Below are positions 17,148-25,362 of a stretch of 57,551 nucleotides of DNA, piece by piece. Position numbers and translations under genes: made by a program. The notes beneath the pieces are model-generated. The model did not search any database, had not been told where the DNA came from, and saw only the letters and a list, made by a program, of their open reading frames with translations. Positions within the stretch are counted from its first letter, which is position 1. Each line of letters begins with the position of its first letter. This DNA is from Alphaproteobacteria bacterium (GTDB taxonomy: Bacteria > Pseudomonadota > Alphaproteobacteria > Rhizobiales > JAKIUO01), in assembly GCA_024280475.1 (NCBI GenBank), contig JAJRQA010000077.1:1-57551 (forward strand), written 5' to 3'.

Positions 17148-19019
17148 ATGAGCGTTCGCCAGTTGCCTCCCGATATGATCAACCGCATTGCGGCGGGAGA
17201 GGTCATTGAGCGCCCCGCCAGCGTCATCAAAGAGCTGATTGAAAACGCCCTTGATGCGGGGGCCAAATCGATTGAAATCGTCGCACAAAAAGGTGGCTTG
17301 TCGCTGATCCGTGTCGCGGATGATGGCATGGGCATGGGCGAGGCGGATCTGTCCTTGTGCGTTGAGCGTCACGCTACATCCAAACTGCAAGGCACTGACC
17401 TGATGGCCATTCACACGCTGGGCTTTCGCGGTGAGGCGCTTCCTTCCATTGGCTCCGTCGCCAAGTTGAAAATCACCTCTCGTCCGGCCTTTCAATCTGG
17501 CAAGGACGCAGGCAGCTCGCAAGCCCTGGAGGTCGAGGTCAATGGTGGCATGAAATCAGGCCCCCGCCCTGCCGCACTCAATCGAGGCACAAGGGTCGAG
17601 GTGGCGGATCTGTTTTATGCGACACCGGCGCGACTCAAATTCATGAAATCTGAACGTTCTGAGAACATGGCGATCAATGATGTGGTCAAGCGCCTTGCTA
17701 TGGCGCACCCGCAAGTAGCCTTTACGCTGACGGTGGGAGAACGCGCCTCCCTAAGACTGCCACAAGTGATGGACGGCGACAGCGAAGGCGTACTGGCCCG
17801 ACTTGGCCGTATCATGGGGGCTGATTTTTTGGATGATGCCCTGGCCATCAAGGCCATACGTGATGACCTGGAACTCACGGGGTTTGCCGGCCTACCCACT
17901 CTCAATCGTGCCAATGCCATGATGCAGTTTTTGTTCGTCAATGGTCGCCCCGTACGTGACAAACTGCTGGCGGGATCTGTGCGGGCCGCCTATGGGGATT
18001 TCATCCCCCATGGCCGCCATCCCCTGCTAGCCCTGTTCCTGAAATTGCCGACCGGGGAAGTTGATGTCAATGTCCATCCAGCGAAAACGGAAGTGCGGTT
18101 TCGCGATGCAGGGCGTGTGCGCGGCCTCATCATCGGCGCATTGCGCGAAGCGTTGGCTGGTGCGGGGCATCTGTCAAGCTCGGCTGGCGGTGGCGACAGT
18201 CTTAATCATTTCCATCAGGGCGGCGTGCCACGGGCACCCGCCCCCCAATATGGCGGACAGTCATCAGCGGGATGGCCAGTTCAGGGAGGAGCTGGTCAAA
18301 ACCGCACCTATGCCCCCCAATTTGCCACCCATATGTCCGATGCTGGTCAAGCACCGCTTAACATGGCCAATACCGATCTTAGTCAGCCTAGTGTTGACAC
18401 AAGCTCCTATCAACAAGAGGCTGATCCCACGCTTACCGCCTTTCCTCTGGGAGCAGCGAGAGCCCAATTACACGAAAACTATATCCTGACGCAAACCCAG
18501 GACAGCATCATCATTGTCGACCAGCACGCCGCCCATGAACGCATTGTCTACGAGCGCATGAAAAAAGGTCTTGAGCAAAATAATATTGCCCGGCAAGGTC
18601 TGCTGATCCCCGAAGTCGTAGAACTTGATCCAGAGCGCGCTGCGCTGCTGGCTGACAAGGCCGATGATTTTGCCAAACTTGGTCTGTATCTGGAGCTGTT
18701 TGGTGAAGGCGCTGTGGTGGTTCGCGAAACTCCAGCCCTGCTAGGCCAATGCGATATCAAGGGGCTTGTGCAAGATCTTTCCGACAATCTAATGGAAAAC
18801 GATCAGGCCTTTGTACTGCAAGAGCAGCTGGAAGCCGTATGCTCAACCATGGCCTGCCATGGTTCTGTGCGCTCTGGCCGTCGTCTTAAACCCGAAGAAA
18901 TGAACGCGCTGCTGCGCGAAATGGAACAAACGCCAGGCGCTGGTCAATGCAACCACGGTCGTCCCTCTTATGTGGAACTTCACCTTAGCGATATTGAAAA
19001 ACTGTTCGAGAGACGCTAG
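17148..19019 (+). CDS. mutL: DNA mismatch repair protein MutL with endonuclease motif
   Basis: MutL links MutS mismatch recognition to strand incision. The N-terminal GHKL ATPase has ELIENALDAGA, DDGMGM, RHATSKL and GFRGEALPSIGSVA. A Gly/Ala/Gln/Pro-rich linker covers about residues 335-430. The C-terminal domain carries DQHAAHERIVYE, which fits the DQHA(x)2E(x)4E metal-dependent endonuclease motif, plus ACHGSVRSG and QCNHGRPS. It should therefore nick DNA itself, as in organisms without MutH. 623 residues, normal length. AGGAA precedes the start. Confidence 0.97.
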   Translation: MSVRQLPPDMINRIAAGEVIERPASVIKELIENALDAGAKSIEIVAQKGGLSLIRVADDGMGMGEADLSLCVERHATSKLQGTDLMAIHTLGFRGEALPSIGSVAKLKITSRPAFQSGKDAGSSQALEVEVNGGMKSGPRPAALNRGTRVEVADLFYATPARLKFMKSERSENMAINDVVKRLAMAHPQVAFTLTVGERASLRLPQVMDGDSEGVLARLGRIMGADFLDDALAIKAIRDDLELTGFAGLPTLNRANAMMQFLFVNGRPVRDKLLAGSVRAAYGDFIPHGRHPLLALFLKLPTGEVDVNVHPAKTEVRFRDAGRVRGLIIGALREALAGAGHLSSSAGGGDSLNHFHQGGVPRAPAPQYGGQSSAGWPVQGGAGQNRTYAPQFATHMSDAGQAPLNMANTDLSQPSVDTSSYQQEADPTLTAFPLGAARAQLHENYILTQTQDSIIIVDQHAAHERIVYERMKKGLEQNNIARQGLLIPEVVELDPERAALLADKADDFAKLGLYLELFGEGAVVVRETPALLGQCDIKGLVQDLSDNLMENDQAFVLQEQLEAVCSTMACHGSVRSGRRLKPEEMNALLREMEQTPGAGQCNHGRPSYVELHLSDIEKLFERR

Positions 19020-19049
19020 AAGCTCTCTGCAATAAAGGATTTTCTCGAC

Positions 19050-19379
19050 ATGAAACTATTTGTGCGCCTGTTCGCTATTGCCCTCTTCTCCCTTGCCCTG
19101 ACGATGCTTTATGACTGGTATGTCAATCCCATTGAGGTTCTGGAAGAAGGGCGCACGACCTCAAAAAGCAAATATTCAGAAAAAATTGTCTCGGCCCCCA
19201 AGCGTAAAGTACGCCAAGGCTGGCGCGAATTCTGGCAGGTCAAGGTGCCCGGCGGCAGCTGGTATGAATGCCGCAATGATGATTGCCCAGAAACCTTGCG
19301 TATCGAACATGTTGATCACGCCTTCAGCCGTCCCGAAAGCCCAGAAAGTTCAGTCAGCCCGTTTACCGAGGAGCGCTAG
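19050..19379 (+). CDS. Small membrane-anchored protein, function unknown
   Basis: A 109-residue protein with one N-terminal hydrophobic segment (about residues 4-22) and a hydrophilic rest containing the pair of cysteines in WYECRNDDCPET. I do not recognise a named family. It follows mutL by 30 nt with an AAAGGA upstream, and its TAG stop overlaps the stop of the convergent rsmD gene within CTAG. The topology suggests a single-pass inner-membrane protein with a short periplasmic domain whose cysteines might form a disulphide. Confidence 0.7.
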   Translation: MKLFVRLFAIALFSLALTMLYDWYVNPIEVLEEGRTTSKSKYSEKIVSAPKRKVRQGWREFWQVKVPGGSWYECRNDDCPETLRIEHVDHAFSRPESPESSVSPFTEER

Positions 19380-19936
19380 ACTGCAACTCGCAAGAACACA
19401 AGCTTGGTGCTCCCATAGATACGTTTGTCAAGCTGTGTAAAGCCAGTGGGTAGCGCAAGCTCAGATTCGGTTTGTTCTTCAATGACGACCATCGCGCCCT
19501 CTTGCAGCCAGCCCCCTTCTTTTGCACCGGTCAAGGCTTTTTCTGCCAGTCCCTTGCCATAAGGGGGGTCAAGAAATGCCAGATCGAATTGTCCCATATT
19601 GCCGGCCTTTCCAAGGCTTGCCGCATCGCGCCGAAACAGGCGCGTGCGCCCCGTTAAGCCAAGCGCTTCTACATTGTCACGCTGCGCCCCTCTGGCGTCT
19701 GGGTCATTATCGACAAACAGCGCGAAGGCTGCACCTCGTGAGATCGCCTCAAGTCCAAGCGCCCCGGTTCCCGCGAACAGGTCCAGCACGCGAGCACCCT
19801 CGATTGAAAATTCATCGAAAGAATGAGCAAGAATGTTGAACAGGCTCTCTCGCACCCGATCTGATGTCGGCCGTGTGCCCGTGCCAGTTGGAGCCTGTAT
19901 CCGTGTGCCTTTATATTCCCCTCCGACAATTCTCAT
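19376..19936 (-). CDS. rsmD: 16S rRNA (guanine(966)-N2)-methyltransferase
   Basis: RsmD methylates G966 of 16S rRNA. The start MRIVGGEYKG, the central SAM-binding VLDLFAGTGALGLEAISRGA in part, and the catalytic DPPYG motif are all present. Its length of 186 residues is normal. It is the last gene of a three-gene operon: the ATG overlaps the TGA of the aldolase gene (ATGA), which implies translational coupling. The rluB pseudouridine synthase gene often found beside it is absent. Confidence 0.95.
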   Translation of the reverse strand: MRIVGGEYKGTRIQAPTGTGTRPTSDRVRESLFNILAHSFDEFSIEGARVLDLFAGTGALGLEAISRGAAFALFVDNDPDARGAQRDNVEALGLTGRTRLFRRDAASLGKAGNMGQFDLAFLDPPYGKGLAEKALTGAKEGGWLQEGAMVVIEEQTESELALPTGFTQLDKRIYGSTKLVFLRVAV

Positions 19937-20583
19937 ATACTGTCCTGCTTGCCATAAGATTTAAAGCGCTCGATCACCTCATCCATTTGCTCGTCGCTCA
20001 AAATCTGATCTCCGCCAAGTGCGCGTACAAGCACATATTGCGCGGCCAGGTCTTCGACCTCATGCGCTAGATCAAGAGCACTCAAGACATCATCACCAAG
20101 CGCCACCAAACCATGATGCTGCATCAAGCTTGCTTTGTAACCATCAAGCGCTTTCACCACATGATCGCTTAGCTCTTGCGTTCCAAAAAGCGCATAAGGG
20201 GCAATGGGGATCTTGTTGCCACCCGCAGCGGCCACCATATAGTGAAAGGCTGGAATTTCCATGTTATAACATGCCAGTGCCGTGGCATGGCGCGAGTGAC
20301 AATGAACAATGCCGCCGGTCTTCTTGTAACTGTGATAAATATCGTGATGGAATCGCCATTCGCTTGATGGTGCGCGTTCCTGGCTGGCGCTTTTACCTGC
20401 CCCATCTACATAGACAATATCTTCGATAGCCAGATCAGCATAAGCCAGCCCCGAGGGCGTGATCAAGAAGCCATCGCCATCGCGCGCGGAGACATTGCCA
20501 GAGCGCCCCGGAGATAGCCCGCTGGTACTCATGGCAATAGCACAATCAATGATCTGTTGCCGAAGGGAATTTTGATCGTTCAT
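19933..20583 (-). CDS. Class II aldolase/adducin family protein
   Basis: A 216-residue zinc-dependent aldolase-fold enzyme related to L-fuculose-1-phosphate aldolase. The start GLSPGRSGNVSARDGDGFLITPSG (in part) forms the phosphate-binding region. The expected zinc ligands are seen in VHCHSRHATAL (two His) and QHHGLVALG (third His), with the catalytic Glu in SSEWRFHHDIY. The real substrate is not known; methylthioribulose-1-phosphate dehydratase and sugar-phosphate aldolases share this fold. AGGACAGGACC precedes ATG. It lies between the ELM1-like gene (12-nt gap) and rsmD (ATGA overlap). Confidence 0.88.
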   Translation of the reverse strand: MNDQNSLRQQIIDCAIAMSTSGLSPGRSGNVSARDGDGFLITPSGLAYADLAIEDIVYVDGAGKSASQERAPSSEWRFHHDIYHSYKKTGGIVHCHSRHATALACYNMEIPAFHYMVAAAGGNKIPIAPYALFGTQELSDHVVKALDGYKASLMQHHGLVALGDDVLSALDLAHEVEDLAAQYVLVRALGGDQILSDEQMDEVIERFKSYGKQDSI

Positions 20584-20595
20584 GGTCCTGTCCTG

Positions 20596-21591
20596 CTAAT
20601 TGCCAAATTGCTTCAAAGCGCGCTTTTTGATTTCCACTGCAATATCACCAGCGGCATAGAGCGGTTCATAGCTCCAGGGGACATGTTGCTTAATCTGCTC
20701 GGGCAAAGGTCTGGTTGCCCCATGAGACGAAAACTTATCGAGCAATCTGTCGAACTTTTTTGACCCGCCCGATGGCTTAAACACATAAACCGATTTGCCC
20801 GTGACACAGGCTTCTCCCACCATATTGGCACTGTCAGCCGTGACCACAAAAGCGTCTGATTGCGCCAGAAGAAACCCATAGGGGTTGGGTGCGGCGTTGA
20901 CTGCCAACTCGTCCCACCAATAATAATCCACGCCGGACAAATGCTGCTCTATGGCCTCTCTCAACCGGGGGGGAGAGCGCCGCGACGGTGTAATGGCCAG
21001 CCCTACCCCCGTGTCAGAAAGCGCTCGCAACGACATGGCGAAACGTATGCAATCATCGTCGCTAAAATGATAGTCCTTACTGTCTCCTCCCAGCAAAACC
21101 CCAACAAGCGGTCGGGGCAGCTTGGCCAAGTAAGACGGTATTTGTGCAAATTCACCCCCCAATATATCTGGTGAAAAACGATGGGGGCTGGCTATGGAGG
21201 AAATGATCCGCTCGCCGGAGATATCATCATGGGCTGGCACCCATATGAGATCGAGAAAATTGGCGCTGTTACGCGGATATTTGAGATAAACCGTAAAAAC
21301 CTTTTGCTGTTGCTGCTTTTTTATCGCGCGGACATAAGCCAGCGTTCGCCAGCCCGAAGAAATGACCAGATCCGGCAGCGGTTGAGATATAGGACTTTGG
21401 GGGTTGCTGATCTTGTCATGGGGCGGAATGGGCCCATTGGGCATCATCCAGACCCAGGGTTTTGTGGGGGAGATTATCCTCAGCTCTGCATCAACACCCA
21501 AAGCCTGGGTGACGCCATTGCATTGCACAAGATCGCCTGTTTTACCGTCAGAGACAATCCATGCCTTTTGAAAAAGCTGCGCGCTGTTCAT
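20596..21591 (-). CDS. ELM1/GtrOC1-like putative glycosyltransferase
   Basis: A 331-residue member of the DUF1022 family, called mitochondrial fission ELM1 in plants and common in alphaproteobacteria. Recognisable parts are WIVSDGKTGDLVQ at the N-terminus, the central ISSGWRTLAYVRAIKK, VGVLLGGDSKDYHFSDDD and the C-terminal TADSANMVGEACVTGKSVYVF, reminiscent of GT-B glycosyltransferases such as MurG. The bacterial function is not established. It heads an operon with the aldolase and rsmD, and is divergent from an Lrp/AsnC gene across 183 nt that hold no other gene. Confidence 0.85.
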   Translation of the reverse strand: MNSAQLFQKAWIVSDGKTGDLVQCNGVTQALGVDAELRIISPTKPWVWMMPNGPIPPHDKISNPQSPISQPLPDLVISSGWRTLAYVRAIKKQQQQKVFTVYLKYPRNSANFLDLIWVPAHDDISGERIISSIASPHRFSPDILGGEFAQIPSYLAKLPRPLVGVLLGGDSKDYHFSDDDCIRFAMSLRALSDTGVGLAITPSRRSPPRLREAIEQHLSGVDYYWWDELAVNAAPNPYGFLLAQSDAFVVTADSANMVGEACVTGKSVYVFKPSGGSKKFDRLLDKFSSHGATRPLPEQIKQHVPWSYEPLYAAGDIAVEIKKRALKQFGN

Positions 21592-21774
21592 CGCTCATTC
21601 CAACCTTTGCCAACCACTTTCAACCATCTGCACCGTACATTTACACAATGTCAAAATGTTTGCAGCCCAGCTGTTCTAATTCTACAACAAGCGCGCCATA
21701 TCAAGCTAATATCATTGCGCAAAAGAGTGCTACAAGGTACATATATTACCGAACTCTTTATGGGAAATGCTCAT

Positions 21775-22275
21775 ATGAAACAAAGTTTCAGGCTCGATCA
21801 AATCGATTGGCAGATCCTCTCGGAGCTGCAATTAGACGGTCGGATCACCAATGTCGAACTCGCAAGGCGCGTGGGCATATCCGCTCCTCCTTGCTTGCGG
21901 CGCGTGCGCAATCTTGAAAAACAAGGGTTCATTGACGGCTTCCATGCCGCCCTCAACCAAAAGCTTCTAGGATTTGATGTAACAGCTTTCGCGATGGTTG
22001 GCCTCACCAGTCAGGCGGAAAGCGACCTGCAATCATTTAGTGACGAGATCCACAAACTGCCACAAGTGATCGAGTGTTTTATGCTTTCGGGAGAAATCGA
22101 TTTTATCCTGAAATGCGCGACCACGGATCTTGGTCACTTTCAGGATTTTGTCATCAATGTTCTGACCGCCCTGCCCAATGTTGACAGTGTCAAAACATCT
22201 CTGGCCATCAAGCGCTGCAAATCCAACTCCGGGCTCGATTTGACAGCCGCCATCAAGGCATCCAAAGTTCACTGA
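21775..22275 (+). CDS. Lrp/AsnC family transcriptional regulator
   Basis: A 166-residue leucine-responsive-type regulator. The N-terminal helix-turn-helix is DWQILSELQLDGRITNVELARRVGISAPPCLRRVRNLE in part, and the C-terminal RAM domain contains FMLSGEIDFILKCATTDL and VDSVKTSLAIKR. ATG 21775 (MKQSFRLDQ) fits the family N-terminus; the preceding ATGGGAAATGC gives an SD-like GGGA and an alternative in-frame ATG at 21760. It lies divergent from the ELM1-like operon, a likely target besides its own promoter. Confidence 0.93.
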   Translation: MKQSFRLDQIDWQILSELQLDGRITNVELARRVGISAPPCLRRVRNLEKQGFIDGFHAALNQKLLGFDVTAFAMVGLTSQAESDLQSFSDEIHKLPQVIECFMLSGEIDFILKCATTDLGHFQDFVINVLTALPNVDSVKTSLAIKRCKSNSGLDLTAAIKASKVH

Positions 22276-22299
22276 GCGACTAATTCAACTGAAAATAGT

Positions 22300-23394
22300 C
22301 TATTTCGAGCTGGCGACAGACAGCCTGACTTTCAAGAACCTGAAAATGCGTTGGGCAGTTTCATCGTCAAGGCTATCATAGCGCTTCATGGCGCTGACAA
22401 CATGTTCGGTTGCCAGACCGCTCGCGCGCACTCGCTCTTGCAGCAACAGGCCAAATGTTTCGCGTTTGAAATGATAGGCCCGACAAAGAACAGCTAGCGC
22501 CGGCACTTCTGCTTCGTACAAGGTATGAAACGCCATACCAGCATCAATACCAGCTTTAATCGCCAATGAATGAACAAGCTCAGGCCGCAGGCCCTTTTCA
22601 GCGAATTCTCTGATTTTAGCTTGTGTCAGCAGGCCTTTTTTATTCAAATCCTGGATATCGATTTGCGGCATGCCGACACCTTTTTCCTCTATTACAGAAG
22701 AAAAGTCCATATTGCCGGATTGCAGCTCAACCACATGATCAACTTCCATGGCGCTTATGTCGGAATGTTGATCTGAAAATTCTTTTTTCAGCTTGGCCGC
22801 CACGCTGGCCTTGATCATCTCGACGACTTCATTTGGAACGTCATCACGTTCAATCAGATTTTCACGCAATTTGGGAAGGTCCGTTGCCTTGACGGCCAAC
22901 ATATCAAAACCTTTGGCGGAAAAAGAGGCACCAAGATTCCCTGACACACTGGTCAACACGTCATCATTACCGCGTTGTACGATGACATCTGTCACGGCGG
23001 CCGACAATGCTTCACGGCGGGTCATAGCCATAAGATGCTCTTGCCCTTTCGAATAGGCAATATCAACGAGATCTTCATCTGTTAATACGGTCGAGCGTTC
23101 AAGCACGGGCCTGGCAACATCAATATCATCTTCAGCAAGACGCCGCACGATGTTATGAGGCGCAAACCGCGTGGAAGAAAGGCGCTGAGACAGCTCGGCC
23201 CGCGCTTCCACTTCCAGCTCAAAAGAAATGCGTTCCAGCACACCGCCGAAAATATCTCGATCAGCTTCGCTTTGTTTTTCTTCGGTGATAAAAAAGAGAT
23301 CGGTGACCTTGCGCAAAAGCTCACGGCGCTTGCCAGCATCACGCTCAACGGATAGAGCTTCCAAATCAGTTAAGCAAACCTGAGCAGATGACAT
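22300..23394 (-). CDS. DUF2336 domain protein
   Basis: A 364-residue all-helical protein of the alphaproteobacterial DUF2336 family. Features seen: an N-terminal LTDLEALSVERDAGKRREL, repeated short helices of HEAT-like character (ARPVLERSTVLTDEDLVDIA), and a C-terminal FLLLQERVRASGLATEHV-like part. It has no signal peptide or membrane segment, so it is cytosolic. The role is unknown; several proteins of the family are linked with motility or cell-cycle phenotypes, which I cannot confirm here. ATG 23394 has GAAGGA 9 nt upstream. It is convergent with the Lrp gene and 105 nt upstream of gph. Confidence 0.85.
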   Translation of the reverse strand: MSSAQVCLTDLEALSVERDAGKRRELLRKVTDLFFITEEKQSEADRDIFGGVLERISFELEVEARAELSQRLSSTRFAPHNIVRRLAEDDIDVARPVLERSTVLTDEDLVDIAYSKGQEHLMAMTRREALSAAVTDVIVQRGNDDVLTSVSGNLGASFSAKGFDMLAVKATDLPKLRENLIERDDVPNEVVEMIKASVAAKLKKEFSDQHSDISAMEVDHVVELQSGNMDFSSVIEEKGVGMPQIDIQDLNKKGLLTQAKIREFAEKGLRPELVHSLAIKAGIDAGMAFHTLYEAEVPALAVLCRAYHFKRETFGLLLQERVRASGLATEHVVSAMKRYDSLDDETAQRIFRFLKVRLSVASSK

Positions 23395-23499
23395 GTGCGA
23401 CATTCCTTCGATCAAATATTTATTATTTGGAGAAGTGTCTCATTACGCAGTTAAGATTTTGCTAAATATTCCCGCTCGGTAAGTCGCGCTAAAAAACTT

Positions 23500-24234
23500 T
23501 TAACTTCCAGCTCCAGGGCGCAATTTTACGGTTTTGACCATCGCCATTTCCAGCTCCTTAAAGCTGTCAGCGATCATATCCGCGCCCAGATCCTTGGCTG
23601 GCGTACGTTCATAGCCATAGGTCATCGCCACAACGGGCAGACCAGCATTGCGCGCCGTTTTCACATCAGTGGCACTATCACCGATATACAATGTCTGTTC
23701 AGCAGTCACACCCATTTCTACAAGACAGGCTTTAAGGCCAGCTGGATCAGGCTTTTTAGGAAATCCCGACGTGCCGCCAATGACGCTGTCAAAGCAGTCT
23801 TCGATTGCAAAGCTGCTCAAGATTGCCAGCGTTGCCTCTGTTGGCTTATTCGTGCAAAGGCCAATGCGAACAGATTTATTACAAAGCATCTCGATCAAAC
23901 CATACGTGCCGGGATACACCTTGCTAAGGTCGGCCGCATGGGCATCGTAATAGGACAAAAACGCATCCAGCAGGTCGGGATCCAGATTATTGGCATCAAG
24001 CTCCACACCATATTCGCGAAAGCCGCGTTCAATGAGTTTGGGCACCCCTGCGCCAATCATATAGCGCACACTATCAACCCCAAGCGGCGACAATCCCTCC
24101 ATCTCCAAGACGAGATTAAGCGCGGCCGTCAGATCGGGAGCACTGTCAAGCAGAGTACCATCGAGATCGAAAACAACGGCTTCAAGCCAGCTGTAATCCT
24201 GATTTTTCATTTTCTCTGCGATATCGACCATCAT
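23500..24234 (-). CDS. gph: Phosphoglycolate phosphatase-like HAD hydrolase
   Basis: HAD-superfamily enzyme of 244 residues. Motif I is VFDLDGTLLDS, motif II CTNKP, the Lys motif KKPDPAGL and motif III YIGDSATDVKTARNAG. The cap is the helical subclass I type of Gph, which dephosphorylates 2-phosphoglycolate. Gph is next to rpe in many proteobacteria, as here (32-nt gap, same strand). If PRK feeds a RuBisCO elsewhere in the genome, this enzyme would handle the oxygenase product; otherwise it serves DNA-repair-derived phosphoglycolate. The start may be either of two adjacent ATG codons after GGGAG. Confidence 0.9.
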   Translation of the reverse strand: MMVDIAEKMKNQDYSWLEAVVFDLDGTLLDSAPDLTAALNLVLEMEGLSPLGVDSVRYMIGAGVPKLIERGFREYGVELDANNLDPDLLDAFLSYYDAHAADLSKVYPGTYGLIEMLCNKSVRIGLCTNKPTEATLAILSSFAIEDCFDSVIGGTSGFPKKPDPAGLKACLVEMGVTAEQTLYIGDSATDVKTARNAGLPVVAMTYGYERTPAKDLGADMIADSFKELEMAMVKTVKLRPGAGS

Positions 24235-24266
24235 ATTCTCCCGACCAGTGTTCTTTTCAAACGAGC

Positions 24267-24953
24267 TTAAGCAGCCTTGTTACGCAAGCCTTCGGCAGCA
24301 GCGGCGCGAATGGCATCCATATTGGTTTTGTACTGCGATGGTCCACCCTTGAATGTGGCAGATCCAGCAACCAGTACATTGGCCCCAGCAGCCGCAACAG
24401 CTCCGGCAGTCACCGGGCTGACGCCGCCGTCAACTTCAATATCAATAGGGCGATCACCGATCATGGCGCGGATATTGCTAATCTTATCAAGCTGGCTTTC
24501 GATAAACGACTGCCCACCAAAACCAGGGTTAACAGACATCACCAATACCAGATCAATCCGGTCCATGACATATTGGATCACACTTTCAGGTGTGTGCGGA
24601 TTAAGCGACACACCAGCTTTTTTACCCAATGATCGGATCAGTTGCAACGAGCGATCAAGATGGGTGCATGCTTCTTCGTGCACGATAATATGGTCGGACC
24701 CCGCATTGGCGAACGCCTCGATATAATTATCGGCATTTTCAATCATCAAATGAACATCCATGACCTTTTTGGTATGGGGGCGAAGCGCCGCAACAACATC
24801 TGGACCAATCGTAATGTTTGGCACATAATTGCCATCCATGACATCGACATGGATCCAGTCGCAGCCCTGTTCATCAATGGCGCGGACTTCCTCGCCCAGC
24901 TTGGCAAAGTCTGCCGACAAAATCGATGGTGAGATCAAAATTTCATTGTTCAT
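24267..24953 (-). CDS. rpe: Ribulose-phosphate 3-epimerase
   Basis: Rpe interconverts ribulose-5-phosphate and xylulose-5-phosphate. A 228-residue TIM barrel with [14 protein letters not shown], the metal-site HVDVMDG and VDVHLM-type region (MDVHLMI), [13 protein letters not shown] and EVDGGVS (catalytic Asp). It heads rpe-gph. A promoter is proposed at 25013-25041, whose -35 box lies in a 12-bp palindrome, and a candidate small RNA on the same strand ends just before it. AAAGGA lies about 12 nt before the start. Confidence 0.96.
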   Translation of the reverse strand: MNNEILISPSILSADFAKLGEEVRAIDEQGCDWIHVDVMDGNYVPNITIGPDVVAALRPHTKKVMDVHLMIENADNYIEAFANAGSDHIIVHEEACTHLDRSLQLIRSLGKKAGVSLNPHTPESVIQYVMDRIDLVLVMSVNPGFGGQSFIESQLDKISNIRAMIGDRPIDIEVDGGVSPVTAGAVAAAGANVLVAGSATFKGGPSQYKTNMDAIRAAAAEGLRNKAA

Positions 24954-25012
24954 CGCGCATGGTCCTTTCTAAGGATCCTCAAAGGATTGGCTTCACATTT
25001 ATTTGTAGGCTG

Positions 25013-25041
25013 TTTATCCCCTACTGCTACAATTGTTGCAA
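25013..25041 (-). promoter_or_regulatory. Candidate rpe-gph promoter
   Basis: On the minus strand TTGCAA (25041-25036), a 17-nt spacer and GATAAA (25018-25013) lie about 60 nt upstream of the rpe ATG. Each box has four of six consensus bases. Confidence 0.4.
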
Positions 25042-25044
25042 CAA
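25033..25044. promoter_or_regulatory. 12-bp palindrome over the rpe -35 box
   Basis: TTGTTGCAACAA is a perfect palindrome that covers the proposed -35 box of rpe. Ten of its twelve bases recur at 31216-31225 between the divergent prk and PPi-PFK genes. A shared operator for carbon-metabolism genes is possible; the protein is unknown. Confidence 0.4.
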
Positions 25045-25197
25045 AAAACCGGAGCTTTGGCAAGCTGTATTGTCGCAAGGCTCCTATCATTTTCAACCAA
25101 ACCATTCTTGAAAACAGCACTATTTAGCAAGCTGTAATAGTGAAGTTTTCTGATCCAGATGGCCGCGATACATTCGTTCGGCGATTTTTTGATTGCC
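25043..25197 (-). ncRNA. Candidate small RNA with repeated loop motif
   Basis: On the minus strand three hairpins follow each other. The first is 25180-25197 (6 bp). The second is 25110-25150, with 7 bp plus 6 bp separated by a 2x2 internal loop. The third, 25051-25084, has a 9-bp stem followed by GG and six T, an intrinsic terminator. The loops of the second and third hairpins both expose ACAGCTTGC (complements of 25127-25135 and 25060-25068). No open frame with a ribosome binding site is evident. The 5' end and promoter are not defined; together with the rpe promoter this explains most of the 409 nt between rpe and fba. The rest holds the fba leader. Confidence 0.45.
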
Positions 25198-25362
25198 GCA
25201 TCCCATAGGCAGTTCTTTAGCAAAAAGGTCCCTATCCCCGCTTATTTTCTTCGACAACCCCCTTGCTTATTTTGACAAAAAGACTATCTTGCGCGGCAAC
25301 AGATTAAAACATCTTCATATGTGTATTTCAATATTGAATATGCCAACCAAAGAGAGACCAAC

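Noticed and set aside
21181-21774. N-terminal extension of the Lrp gene
   Set aside because: This part is antisense to the ELM1-like gene and lacks regulator features; ATG 21775 starts the HTH domain properly.
21760-21777. Common regulatory element ATGGGAAATGC before the Lrp and MarR-GNAT genes
   Set aside because: The shared 11-mer covers SD-like GGGA and ATG triplets; only the MarR copy is part of a palindrome, so chance is likely.
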